A DNA stretch of 60,851 bases from an archaeon (GTDB lineage: Archaea; Thermoproteota; Thermoprotei_A; Marsarchaeales; Marsarchaeaceae). Below are positions 52,876 to 60,851 of the stretch, one piece after another. Position numbers and translations under genes: made by a program. The notes below the pieces were generated by a model. It saw only the letters and a list, made by a program, of their open reading frames with translations, did no database searches and had not been told where the DNA came from. Location: positions 1-60,851 of the forward strand of contig JAKAWJ010000007.1 of NCBI GenBank assembly GCA_021817005.1, read 5' to 3'. How positions within the stretch are numbered: position 1 is the first letter of the stretch; the number at the start of each line of letters is the position of its first letter.

Positions 52876-53556
52876 TTGAAAGTAAACCAGCTGTTTGACG
52901 GAGTTTACGAAATCTGGACGAGAGAGTTCGGTGCCCAGCTTGCCACACGCAACCTCGTCCCGGGTGTGAGTGCCTACGGCGAGCGACTGATTCAGAAGGC
53001 GTCATCCGAATTCAGACTCTGGGATCCCTATCGAAGCAAGCTAGCTGCAGCGATAAAGAAAGGGCTTCGTGAGATGCCAATCAAAGGCGGAAAGAAAGTG
53101 CTCTACTTGGGCGCGGCAGCGGGTACAACTGTGAGCCATGTTTCCGATATCGTCGGGAATTCAGGGGTCGTATACGCGGTTGAATTTTCTTCAAGATCTA
53201 TCCGCGAGCTTCTGGTCGCCTGTAAGGGGAGAAACAATGTTGTACCTATCCTTTCTGATGCCCGCAACCCGGAAGGTTATCGGTCAACCGTGGGAGCAGT
53301 GGACGTGATATACGCGGATGTGGCGCAGCCTGACCAGGCAAAGATTGTTGTGGACAACTTTCGCACTTATTGTTCTCGTGACGCGTCAGCAATGCTTGTA
53401 GTCAAGTCTAGAAGCGTGGATGTCTCTGAATCCCCCTCGAAGGTATTTGCAGGTCAGAGGGCAATCCTTGAGCGAGACGGTTTCAGAGTAGTCGAGGAAA
53501 TAGAGCTCAGCCCATACGAACGGGATCACGAACTCATAGTGGGCAGTGGCAGCTGA
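52876..53556 (+). CDS. flpA: Fibrillarin-like rRNA/tRNA 2'-O-methyltransferase
   Basis: 226 residues, the catalytic subunit of C/D-box RNP. The SAM-binding core shows KVLYLGAAAGTTVSHVSDIVG (from about residue 75), an EFSSRSIREL motif II near 107, and VDVIYADVAQPDQA near 140, with a C-terminal lysine in VVKSRSVD. TTG at 52876. The partner gene nop5, often adjacent in archaea, is not next to it here; it follows acyl-CoA dehydrogenase by 44 bases. It converges with rnhB, leaving 36 bases. Confidence 0.94.
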   Translation: MKVNQLFDGVYEIWTREFGAQLATRNLVPGVSAYGERLIQKASSEFRLWDPYRSKLAAAIKKGLREMPIKGGKKVLYLGAAAGTTVSHVSDIVGNSGVVYAVEFSSRSIRELLVACKGRNNVVPILSDARNPEGYRSTVGAVDVIYADVAQPDQAKIVVDNFRTYCSRDASAMLVVKSRSVDVSESPSKVFAGQRAILERDGFRVVEEIELSPYERDHELIVGSGS

Positions 53557-53561
53557 CACAC

Positions 53562-53570
53562 TATATATAA
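53562..53570. promoter_or_regulatory. Strong TATA-like element between convergent genes
   Basis: TATATATAA lies in the 36-base gap between the flpA and rnhB stops. It could drive an antisense or non-coding transcript, or be incidental A/T-rich terminator DNA. Confidence 0.3.
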
Positions 53571-53592
53571 TCTTGTACATTAGCCATCTGGT

Positions 53593-54282
53593 TCAGGTAT
53601 GCACCCGTTCGAGCTTCTGCACGGTCTTCCAGCTACGTCTTAGGAAAGGGGGGAAGTCATCGTTTCTCAGAAGATAATTTCTCACAAAGCTGATGGTCCG
53701 GGCGTCACTCGGATATCCACTCCCCATTGTGCCGTAGCTGCTCTCCAAATCGCGTATTCTCCTGTCTCGCACGGTCTTCGCTATGATTGAGGCTGCTCCG
53801 GTGACTGTGTAGTTTTCGTCCGCCGCGTGTTCAGAGACGAATGAAACACGTGGAACTCTGTTTGAAAGGGCTGCGCCGAACCGCCTTTCATTTGTGTCCA
53901 CAGCATCAACATAAATTGTGGGACACGAAAGTTTCTTCGCAATCTGGGCCATCTTCAAGAGCTCGAGCGTGTTCAGGTTCATCAGGCGCTTCGCCCGCAT
54001 GTCTATCTCACGGGGGGAGACCTCCACTACGACAGTTGACTTTGCGCGCTCGCGAATTAGCTCAGCCAGTCGCTCTCTCCTGGCAGGCGAAAGTTTCTTG
54101 GAGTCTTTGACGCCCGCCAGCTTGAGCTCTAAGAGCGAAGTCTCGTCTAACGAAACTCCCGCGATTACAAGGGGTCCGACCAGCGCACCTCTGCCGGCTT
54201 CGTCAATGCCGCCGATCACTCCGCGATTCAACCCTTCCCGGGGCCAACGGGCATCGCCAGGCTTGCCTTCTGCGCTGCGCAA
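53593..54282 (-). CDS. rnhB: Ribonuclease HII
   Basis: 229 residues. Removes ribonucleotides and RNA primers from RNA/DNA hybrids. Catalytic motifs: GGIDEAGRGALVGPLVIAG (about residues 25-43), KDSKKLSPARRERL near 61, and the third aspartate in PTIYVDAVDTN near 122. The C-terminal HAADENYTV and GSGYPSD segments are also typical. The first about 22 residues precede the usual family start, so an internal GTG just before IGGIDEAG may be the true start. Confidence 0.93.
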   Translation of the reverse strand: MRSAEGKPGDARWPREGLNRGVIGGIDEAGRGALVGPLVIAGVSLDETSLLELKLAGVKDSKKLSPARRERLAELIRERAKSTVVVEVSPREIDMRAKRLMNLNTLELLKMAQIAKKLSCPTIYVDAVDTNERRFGAALSNRVPRVSFVSEHAADENYTVTGAASIIAKTVRDRRIRDLESSYGTMGSGYPSDARTISFVRNYLLRNDDFPPFLRRSWKTVQKLERVHT

Positions 54283-54308
54283 TCTACAGCGTCGTGCCTA
54301 CGTAACTT

Positions 54309-54316
54309 GATATAAT
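54309..54316 (+). promoter_or_regulatory. TATA box of trm1
   Basis: GATATAAT centred about 38 bases before GTG 54351, predicting a short leader of about 12-14 bases. Confidence 0.45.
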
Positions 54317-54350
54317 GGTTGCGGGCTGTGAGACCAGTTGAGCAGCCAAA

Positions 54351-55514
54351 GTGAACAAGTCTCTAGAGCCGAACTTCCCGACTGTTTGCGTGCGAGAAGG
54401 CAGGGCGAATCTGATTGTTCCCGATATGGGAAGTTATTTGGACGAGCGGGGAAAGTATGCGCCCTGGAAGGCGCCTGTATTCTATAACTTTGAGGCCGCT
54501 CCTACACGTGACATCAGCGTTGCCATATCGAGACAGCTTCCGCGCGGTGCGCGGGTGCTCGACGCAATGTGCGGAGCCGGGGCTAGAGGAATCAGAATCG
54601 CGGCTGAATCAGAAATATCCAGCGTCGTGCTAAACGACATCAATCGCGACGCACTATTGCTCGCGCAGCTTTCGCTGAAGCTGAACAGGCTGGGATCAAG
54701 GATTGAGCTTCAATCCGTCGGGGCTAGCAGCCTGTGTGCAGCAGAAGACTTTCGAGAAGGGTACGACTATGTCGACGTAGACCCATTTGGAACAGTCGCA
54801 CCGTTCGTTCACCCGGCGCTTATCGCCGTAACGAATGGTGGCATACTGGGCGTAAGCTCGACGGACGGCGCGAACCTCTGCGGAAACAGGAGGGACGCAC
54901 TAAAACGGATTTATTTCGCATTCAACAGGGACAGGACTTGCCCTAGGGAAAGCGGGCTGCGAATACTTCTTGCGCATGTCATAACCAGAGCATCGAGCAT
55001 GGGACTCTGTGCTCAACCCCTGATTTCCTATCACTTCAGGGACTATTTTCGTGCACACTTTCGCATTTTTCCTTCTGCCTCTGCGGCAAGCAGGCTAACC
55101 AAGCAGATTGGGTACAGGGCCGCTTGCTCGTGCAGTGGTGCGTATCTGGACTCTCAGGTTTGCGAAACCTGCCACTCTCCGTCTATAGCGGGCCCGCTCT
55201 GGACTGGGGGCATCGCCGACCCGGGGTATGCTGCCAAACTGGAGACAGGTATAGCGGCTGAAAAAGGAGTGATGAGCAACACGAGCTTCAGGATATTGCG
55301 CGCACTTGTCGAAGAGGGTGCCATGCCGAACCCCCACATGGAAGTTCACAGCCTGATCAAAGGGCGCGGGCTGGAGCCTCCGCGACTGAATAAATTGCTT
55401 GAAGCTCTCCAGAGTCAGGGTTACGTTGCAGCTCGCTCTCACTTCGGTGCAAACGCGATTCGTACTACTGCAAACGAAGAAGAAGTAAGAAAAATCATCA
55501 TGAACCTCCGCTGA
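54351..55514 (+). CDS. trm1: tRNA (guanine26-N2)-dimethyltransferase
   Basis: 387 residues, a SAM-dependent enzyme that dimethylates G26 of tRNA. It has VLDAMCGAGARGIRIA (motif I, about residues 64-79), a VVLNDINRDA motif near 86, and DYVDVDPFGTVAPFVHPAL (catalytic motif IV). A zinc ribbon with CSCS and CETC lies near 260-280, and a winged-helix-like C-terminal domain follows. GTG at 54351. It is divergent from rnhB with 68 bases between starts. Confidence 0.94.
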   Translation: MNKSLEPNFPTVCVREGRANLIVPDMGSYLDERGKYAPWKAPVFYNFEAAPTRDISVAISRQLPRGARVLDAMCGAGARGIRIAAESEISSVVLNDINRDALLLAQLSLKLNRLGSRIELQSVGASSLCAAEDFREGYDYVDVDPFGTVAPFVHPALIAVTNGGILGVSSTDGANLCGNRRDALKRIYFAFNRDRTCPRESGLRILLAHVITRASSMGLCAQPLISYHFRDYFRAHFRIFPSASAASRLTKQIGYRAACSCSGAYLDSQVCETCHSPSIAGPLWTGGIADPGYAAKLETGIAAEKGVMSNTSFRILRALVEEGAMPNPHMEVHSLIKGRGLEPPRLNKLLEALQSQGYVAARSHFGANAIRTTANEEEVRKIIMNLR

Positions 55515-55684
55515 GCGTCATTCCAGTCGAGCTGATTCTCGGTTCTAAAAGCAGAAAGAACACAAGAGCGCCGGAATTTCCGGAGGGTGCGGACGCAATA
55601 GGTGCAGACTTGCGCAGCTGTCAGCGAAACATTCGAAGTGGCACTCGGTTTGCATCTGCGAGATATCGTTCAGTGGTCCTCACG

Positions 55685-56161
55685 CTACACATAGAGCGTG
55701 TAGCCTTTGATGTTTTTGGTCCCTGATGGGTTGTAGCTATCGCTCGTCAGGCCGGCTTGGGTTCCTTTTGTAGCGCTTTCAATCAACCGTCGCGTAAGTT
55801 CGCTCAATTCGTAATCAGAAAGAGCTTCCTCTATGCCGACAAACCTCGCGTCCAACACCTCTGCTCCGTCTGGCCGCGGCTCTCCCCTGAGCCAGTGCAT
55901 AAGGTAAACAACATAGATATCAGAAGTTCCGTCATCAAAAACCGCGTGACGCAGGCCCACGAGTTTATCAATAGCAGCTTCTACGCCGGTTTCTTCCCCG
56001 AGTTCCCGGTGCAGTGCCGAAGCCAAGGTCTCACCTCGCTCGACATGTCCTCCAGGCAACGTCCACTTCTTTAGTGAAGCGTCGAGTACCAGGAGAACTT
56101 GGTTTTCTCGTAGCACAATCCCTCCTACCCCGCTTGAGGTAAAGGGTGAATAGTCAGGCAA
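55685..56161 (-). CDS. NUDIX hydrolase
   Basis: 158 residues. The Nudix box is GGHVERGETLASALHRELGEE (GX5EX7REUXEEXGU, about residues 37-57 and on through TGVEA), which binds Mg and hydrolyses nucleoside diphosphate-linked substrates. Strands on either side match the fold. Substrate unknown. A TATA candidate TTATACC lies near 56191-56197 on the minus strand, about 33 bases before the ATG at 56161. Confidence 0.88.
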   Translation of the reverse strand: MPDYSPFTSSGVGGIVLRENQVLLVLDASLKKWTLPGGHVERGETLASALHRELGEETGVEAAIDKLVGLRHAVFDDGTSDIYVVYLMHWLRGEPRPDGAEVLDARFVGIEEALSDYELSELTRRLIESATKGTQAGLTSDSYNPSGTKNIKGYTLYV

Positions 56162-56320
56162 GCGTCAATCCTCTGGTCAATCTCCTGATCTGGTATAAGT
56201 TCTAGACCCCCTCCCATCTCTGCGAAGATAGGTTACGCAGGAGACCAGAATGGGGGCGCGCACTGCAATATGCTCAGGTATCGCTTAATAGGGCTCTGCC
56301 CGAAGCACCATTATTCTGGT

Positions 56321-57706
56321 ATGGTAGACCTAGAGTTTTACGCGCGTCGGGCACTGCGAAAAGGAAAGAAAAACGCAATCGAGCTTATCGCCGCGCAGTA
56401 TGCCATCTCGAAGGGATTCAGCCGTAACAAGTCAAGACGTTTTGCGCAGGTCGTGGTCGATGAAATTATCGCGAGCAGGATTCGGCCCAAGAACCCGTAT
56501 GCTTCTCTTGCTCTCGAAACCAAGCTGAGCGGTGTAAAAGCCGGAGAGTTCGGCTTGGGCTCAAGAGGAGAGGGTGACCGCTTTACACATGAGAAAATCG
56601 CCGAGATTTTTCACCGTTCCAACCTCTTGTCTTCCGTAAAGGTTGTGCTTGAGCCGGCAAACCATGATGATGTGGGCGCAGTGGAGTTAAACGGCTCCCT
56701 TATAGTCGGCGCAGTAGATGGCGCTCATTCCCGGCTGTCGGACTTCCCGTTCTTAATGGGTTTCCACGACGCGCGCGCTGCGCTGAGAGACGTAGTAGCG
56801 AAAGGGGCTAAGCCGCTGTTTCTGATGGACGATGTGCACCTCTCGGACGACGGGGACATATCCAAACTGCTTGAATTTGTTGCAGGCATCTCGGCAGTTT
56901 CTGAACTTACCAGGGTGCCAGTGGTTAGCGGGAGCACTCTAAGGGTTGGTGGTGACATGGTGCTCGGAGACAGGATAGTTGGTTCAGTTAGTGCAGTTGG
57001 CTGCCTTGAGCCATCCGCAGTAGGAAAGTCGAGGGTGAGGGCAGGTGACCTGATACTGCTCACCGAAGGTAGTGGCGGGGGAACCGTGAGCACGGCCGCA
57101 ATCTATTCAGGCAGGCCCGACTTGGTCGCAGAAACTCTGAACGTCGACTTTGTGATTTCTATGAACGCTTTGCGAAACGCCGATCTCGCAAAGCGAGTTC
57201 ACTGGTTGACGGATGTGACGAACGGCGGGATCAGGGGCGACCTCGAGCTTGTCGCCAAGCAGGCTAATGTCCGAATAGTAGTGCAGGAAAAAGAAATAAG
57301 GGATGCCGTGAATCCGAAAGTACTCAAGCTGCTGGACGAACTCAAAATGGACCCTCTGGGACTTTCGATAGACTCCCTTATGCTATTTGTGCCGCCAGCT
57401 GAATCTGATAGTGTCGTGGATGTGCTTTCTAGAGCAGGCATAAGGTCTGTAGTGGCGGGACACGTCGAAAAAGGAAAGGGATGCTATCTTTCTCAGAACG
57501 GCAGACTTACTCCTCTCAGACCCAAGTTCAGAGAAACTGCTTATACCCCTCTTAAGAAGCTGGTGGGAGAAGAACCCCCTCAGCAATTCAAAGAATATCG
57601 AAGAGCGATTGAATCGGCTTCTGAAATCATAGAAGAGAAGAGGAGGAGAGTGGTTGCCGAAATTTCGGTCCGCCGCCCAGCCCTCAGTTCACCTCGCAAG
57701 CCCTGA
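56321..57706 (+). CDS. AIR synthase-related (PurM/HypE/SelD-like) protein
   Basis: 461 residues from ATG 56321, about 35 bases after a CTTAATAG element; the frame opens at 56270. The N-terminal helical part is followed by the PurM fold: HDDVGAVELNG near residue 138, GFHDARAALRDVVAKGAKP, a TEGSGGGTVSTAAIY loop, and WLTDVTNGGIRGDLELVAK. This matches COG2144, selenophosphate-synthetase-related archaeal proteins, which include methanogenesis-marker-like members. The reaction is unknown; family members bind ATP and form acyl-phosphate or iminophosphate intermediates. It faces the beta-RFAP synthase gene tail to tail. Confidence 0.82.
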   Translation: MVDLEFYARRALRKGKKNAIELIAAQYAISKGFSRNKSRRFAQVVVDEIIASRIRPKNPYASLALETKLSGVKAGEFGLGSRGEGDRFTHEKIAEIFHRSNLLSSVKVVLEPANHDDVGAVELNGSLIVGAVDGAHSRLSDFPFLMGFHDARAALRDVVAKGAKPLFLMDDVHLSDDGDISKLLEFVAGISAVSELTRVPVVSGSTLRVGGDMVLGDRIVGSVSAVGCLEPSAVGKSRVRAGDLILLTEGSGGGTVSTAAIYSGRPDLVAETLNVDFVISMNALRNADLAKRVHWLTDVTNGGIRGDLELVAKQANVRIVVQEKEIRDAVNPKVLKLLDELKMDPLGLSIDSLMLFVPPAESDSVVDVLSRAGIRSVVAGHVEKGKGCYLSQNGRLTPLRPKFRETAYTPLKKLVGEEPPQQFKEYRRAIESASEIIEEKRRRVVAEISVRRPALSSPRKP

Positions 57707-57777
57707 TTAATTGTAAGGGGGATTTTATCAATGGCTAGCTCGCGGGAAGAACCACGTGCCCTACCCGTGGAGGGACG

Positions 57778-58800
57778 TTACTCTTCCGTGATTTGATGAC
57801 AGACACGCGCTCCTCCTGAATATGCGCTAGCGACCCATGTTTCCTCCATATCATCGCCTAGTTTCGCTGCAAGCTGCTTTGCACCTTTCGAGCTGTCGAT
57901 AACAAAGTAGACCGAGGGACCCATGGAACTCATTCCAGCGCCGGCCGCGCCCAGCTTTAGAGCTCTTTCCATAAGACTTCTGACTTTGGGGTTCTGCTCC
58001 TCGATTTCATATTTCTTGAAACCTGTCTTCTGGATGGAGTTCAGAGCGCTTCCAAAGCTCTCAATATCTCTTTCCAGTGCCGCTGGAAGAAGACGCATTA
58101 ACACAATTCGCGCGGTGTCTGCCGCCAATCTGGGGGGTATGGGACAATTTTTTCGGAAGAACTCGAGTTCACGTCTGCCCCCGTAGCCCCGGAGTCCTTT
58201 TGGAAGGGCGACAACGAATTTCCAGTTTCTGGGAATATCTAGCCGAAGCAGCACAGCCGGGGGTGGCTGGCTCGAATAGTCGGAAGAAGTAAATTTGGTC
58301 TTTCCTCCGGGGCCCATGCGGTGACCGGTATCTACTACCAGAGGCGGACCGCGCTCGAATACAGCGGTTCCAATGCCCGAGGTGCCTCCTCTTTTCATGA
58401 TTTTCGCAATTTCCCGGGCGTGCAGCCGAAGCCCTCCGATTTCGGACAGGCCCTTCCCAGTGCATAAAGCGAGCTGAGTAGTAAGGCCGAGCCCCGCGTG
58501 CTGAGGATAATAGTGCACTACCTTTGCGCAGTAGCCAGAGATTCTCAGTCGCGAGTGGAATCTCCTTACAAATGTCTTCACCATGCCGTCCGACTCGCTT
58601 GGCTCCCCGCGAGAGACTTCGACACTCACGCTCGGCTCCGAAATCGCGATGCCTACACTGCCGTCGACCCTGCCCAGCTCGCCGTTCATATCCAAGAGAC
58701 AAACGTGAAGCCGCGCTCTGGAAGTGACGATAACTCTTTCACTTCGAGGTCTCTCTTCTCTGCCAAGGTCCGTAGCGCCATCCCTCAATTGTTGTGACAA
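57778..58800 (-). CDS. Beta-ribofuranosylaminobenzene 5'-phosphate synthase
   Basis: 340 residues, GHMP-fold enzyme that joins PRPP to p-hydroxybenzoate or p-aminobenzoate in the first step of tetrahydromethanopterin synthesis. Typical blocks: VTSRARLHVCLLDM (about residues 26-39), GSVGIAISEP near 51, HAGLGLTTQLAL near 100, KRGGTSGIGTAVFERGG-like glycine loop near 135, and VALPKGLRGYGGRREL near 198. TTG at 58800, with a palindrome over the start. It follows cdc48 by 57 bases and could be read from the same transcript. Confidence 0.88.
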   Translation of the reverse strand: MSQQLRDGATDLGREERPRSERVIVTSRARLHVCLLDMNGELGRVDGSVGIAISEPSVSVEVSRGEPSESDGMVKTFVRRFHSRLRISGYCAKVVHYYPQHAGLGLTTQLALCTGKGLSEIGGLRLHAREIAKIMKRGGTSGIGTAVFERGPPLVVDTGHRMGPGGKTKFTSSDYSSQPPPAVLLRLDIPRNWKFVVALPKGLRGYGGRRELEFFRKNCPIPPRLAADTARIVLMRLLPAALERDIESFGSALNSIQKTGFKKYEIEEQNPKVRSLMERALKLGAAGAGMSSMGPSVYFVIDSSKGAKQLAAKLGDDMEETWVASAYSGGARVCHQITEE

Positions 58801-58807
58801 TTTGTCA
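58795..58807. promoter_or_regulatory. Palindrome over the beta-RFAP synthase start
   Basis: TGACAA-T-TTGTCA has 6-base arms around one base and spans the TTG start codon at 58798-58800. It could block translation or transcription when bound or folded. Confidence 0.35.
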
Positions 58808-58857
58808 GTATTACCTGATCCAGGAGTTGGCGGGTTCTCTAAATACAGAGCTAGGGC

Positions 58858-60851
58858 CTAATGCACTCCGAGCCTTTGGCCCGAGCCAGCCACGGAGCGC
58901 ATCAGGTCGACCTGCTTGCCCAAACTGGGCTTGACTGTCTTCAGAGCTTCAAAGATGTGAGCCTTAGTGACCAACATTTCTTTGCCGTCCGTTGTTATTG
59001 CTGGTATATGTTCCCTGATCGCCAGTTGGACTGCTCTATCAACGAGACCCTTCAGGTCCGCTCCGCTGTATCCCTCGGTCAGTTCAGCGAACTTTGCGAA
59101 TTCGACCCCCTGCTCGACTGGGTGGCGAGAGAAATACATGGTTAGCATCTGCTCCCTCGTTTTGAAATCTGGAAGCGGCACATACAGTATTTTGTCAAAT
59201 CTGCCAGGTCTCAGAAGTGCCGGGTCTATCATATCGGGTCGGTTTGTAGCCGCCATTATCACTACATCGTTGAGTTTCACGAGCCCATCCATCTCGGTTA
59301 GCAACTGGCTCACTATCCGCTCAGTAACTTGAGCGTCAGACGGAGTTCTGAGCGGCGCAAGAGCCTCTATTTCGTCAAAGAATACTATACAGGGCGAAGC
59401 CTGTTTTGCTCTCCTGAACACCTCACGAAGCGCCTTTTCGCTCTCGCCCACCCATTTTGATAGAAGGTCCGAACTCGATACAGTTATGAAATTGGCCTTG
59501 CTCTCGGAAGCCACTGCCCTCGCGAGCATTGTCTTACCCGTGCCGGGGGGGCCATAAAGCAGTATGCCTCGCGGTACGTCAGCATTGAACTTGGAGTAGA
59601 CGCCTGGATAGCGCAGCGGCCACTCAACCGCTTCCATAAGCTCGCGCTTGATGTCGTCGAGGCCAGCCACTTCACTCCAGCTTGTGTTTGGCACTTCAAT
59701 CCTGAATTCCCGGAGGGCCGAAGGCTCAATCTCCCCAAGCGCCTCCAAGAAATCTTCCCGGTGAACTGCGAGTCCCGAGTTGGGCGTGTTCATTTCCTTC
59801 AGGAAATCGGTAGTCTGCCTGCGCATGGCATTAATCGTAGCTTCTCTTACCAAGGCCGCAAGATCTGCTCCTACAAAGCCGCTCGTGGACTCTGCGATTT
59901 CTTTCAGATTTACGTCATCGCCCAGTGGCACCCTGCGGGTGTGAACCTGCAGAATCTCCAGTCTTGAGGGGGCGTCCGGGGCCGGTATTTCGATTTCTCT
60001 GTCGAATCTGCCTGGCCGTCTCAGGGCTGGGTCGACCGCGTTCTGACGGTTTGTGGCTGCGAGCACAACAACTTTATCGCTCGGAGACAGGCCGTCCATC
60101 AGGGTAAGCAGCTGAGAAACAATCCTTCGCTCAACTTCGGTCGAAGTATTGTCTCTGCTCGGAGCCAGGGAGTCAATCTCGTCAATAAAGATAATCGAAG
60201 GAGCGGTTTTCTCCGCCTCTTTGAAGATGTCCCTGAGGCGTTTCTCGCTTTCTCCGTAGTATTTGCTTCCGATTTCTGGGCCGCTGATTAAGTAAAAGTT
60301 TGCGCGGATAGTGTTTGCTACGGCTCTGGCAATCAGGGTTTTGCCAGTACCGGGCGGCCCATAGAGAAGTATCCCCTTGGGTGGCCGGATTGAAAACGCC
60401 CGGAACATTTCCGGGGTGATTAATGGAAGCTCGATAATTTCCCTGAGTTTTTCGACCTGTTTGCTCAGTCCGCCAACATCTTCAAAGGTTACGAGGGGGA
60501 CGCCTTTCGGCTGTACCTTCGTCGGCTCTCGAATCACTTCTATCTGCGTATTGGCAGTCACGAGGACTGCTTCTTCGGCGGGGACGTAGGCCTCCACTAC
60601 CGCGTTTACACTCCGACCGTTAAGTCTGATGGAGAGCACATTACCTCTGCAGACGGGCCTTCCCTTCAGCGAATACATCACCTCACGCGGATCAGGTTGC
60701 TCTCTTATTTCGTCAGAGTGGCTGATTACCAGTTTTTGTGCAATCCCGAGCTGAATCTTCCTGACTACGACCTTGTCGTTAAGCGTCACGCCAGTATTTG
60801 TGAGTGTCTCATCATCTGCCCTTATGATTCGTTTGCCATTCTCCTTTTTCT
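58858..60851 (-). CDS. cdc48: CDC48/VCP-type double AAA+ ATPase, N-terminus beyond the window
   Basis: The frame stays open to the right edge with no stop upstream of the first GTG at 60789. The residues before it (IIRADDETLTNTGVTLNDKV) match the end of the CDC48 double-psi barrel, so the N-terminal domain lies outside. The rest of the N domain is visible, followed by two AAA modules, each with GPPGTGKT Walker A, and Walker B IIFIDEIDSLAP and IVFFDEIEALAP. It unfolds proteins for the proteasome and other quality-control roles. No HbYX tail is obvious (the end reads GQRLGVH). Confidence 0.95.
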   Translation of the reverse strand, partial: KKENGKRIIRADDETLTNTGVTLNDKVVVRKIQLGIAQKLVISHSDEIREQPDPREVMYSLKGRPVCRGNVLSIRLNGRSVNAVVEAYVPAEEAVLVTANTQIEVIREPTKVQPKGVPLVTFEDVGGLSKQVEKLREIIELPLITPEMFRAFSIRPPKGILLYGPPGTGKTLIARAVANTIRANFYLISGPEIGSKYYGESEKRLRDIFKEAEKTAPSIIFIDEIDSLAPSRDNTSTEVERRIVSQLLTLMDGLSPSDKVVVLAATNRQNAVDPALRRPGRFDREIEIPAPDAPSRLEILQVHTRRVPLGDDVNLKEIAESTSGFVGADLAALVREATINAMRRQTTDFLKEMNTPNSGLAVHREDFLEALGEIEPSALREFRIEVPNTSWSEVAGLDDIKRELMEAVEWPLRYPGVYSKFNADVPRGILLYGPPGTGKTMLARAVASESKANFITVSSSDLLSKWVGESEKALREVFRRAKQASPCIVFFDEIEALAPLRTPSDAQVTERIVSQLLTEMDGLVKLNDVVIMAATNRPDMIDPALLRPGRFDKILYVPLPDFKTREQMLTMYFSRHPVEQGVEFAKFAELTEGYSGADLKGLVDRAVQLAIREHIPAITTDGKEMLVTKAHIFEALKTVKPSLGKQVDLMRSVAGSGQRLGVH

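Noticed and set aside
1-60851. CRISPR arrays, insertion sequences, integrase genes and long direct repeats
   Set aside because: Reading both strands, I found no regularly spaced repeats, no transposase-like protein and no paired att-like repeats; this is by eye and not exhaustive.

Overview
The window is archaeal. The evidence is a CDC48-type double-AAA ATPase, a PolB2-type family B DNA polymerase, fibrillarin FlpA, Trm1, a PAC2 protein, beta-RFAP synthase, the archaeal arrangement of homoserine dehydrogenase and kinase, and TATA boxes placed about 25-28 bases before the start codon of many genes (leaderless transcription). GTG and TTG starts are frequent. Heme O synthase, Fe/Mn superoxide dismutase, an acyl-CoA dehydrogenase and a CoxS/CoxL-type molybdenum hydroxylase point to an aerobic, at least partly heterotrophic lifestyle. 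A relative of the Nitrososphaeria or of the Thermoplasmatota would fit, but the lineage cannot be fixed from these genes alone. I see no rRNA, no convincing tRNA, no CRISPR array and no insertion sequence. Layout, left to right. Positions 1-3985 (minus strand) hold a tightly overlapping glycan operon: GT2, GT4, GtrA-like and a GT-C-like membrane protein, plus the possible start of a further gene cut by the left edge. Positions 4160-10152 carry an aminotransferase, two M20 peptidases, a PAC2 protein and two small tail-to-tail unknown genes. Positions 10548-16981 (minus) hold PolB2 with a palindrome next to its promoter, a CPA2 antiporter with CBS domains, a 14-helix MFS exporter, and an HTH-CBS regulator. 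The regulator is divergent from a plus-strand cluster at 17077-21958: threonine synthase, a MoaD/ThiS-like sulfur carrier, a MoeB/ThiF-rhodanese protein, homoserine dehydrogenase and homoserine kinase. Positions 22109-28798 hold a probable decayed gene, a Cas4-like nuclease, exonuclease III, a zinc-type dehydrogenase, a DUF72 protein, a metallo-beta-lactamase (MBL) protein and several small genes. Positions 29318-32411 are CoxS and CoxL. Positions 32487-39039 are a complete uvrB-uvrA-uvrC operon with 4-base overlaps. Positions 39326-46116 carry a second MBL protein, a NucS-like nuclease, several unknown small proteins, seryl-tRNA synthetase, superoxide dismutase and heme O synthase. Positions 46117-49615 look like an accessory patch: low-complexity DNA, an A+T-richer gene for a DUF2201-type VWA/metallopeptidase protein, and weakly supported ORFs. 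Positions 49872-60851 return to housekeeping: serine hydroxymethyltransferase, acyl-CoA dehydrogenase, fibrillarin, RNase HII, Trm1, NUDIX, a PurM/HypE-like protein, beta-RFAP synthase and CDC48, which runs off the right edge. Main themes: DNA repair (UvrABC, PolB2, Xth, Cas4-like and NucS-like nucleases), synthesis of threonine from aspartate semialdehyde with a possible sulfur-transfer branch, one-carbon metabolism (GlyA with a tetrahydromethanopterin-type cofactor) and surface glycosylation. The most interesting leads are the sulfur-carrier genes embedded in the threonine cluster with a pair of identically spaced palindromes on its divergent promoters, and the 17-base palindrome at the PolB2 promoter.
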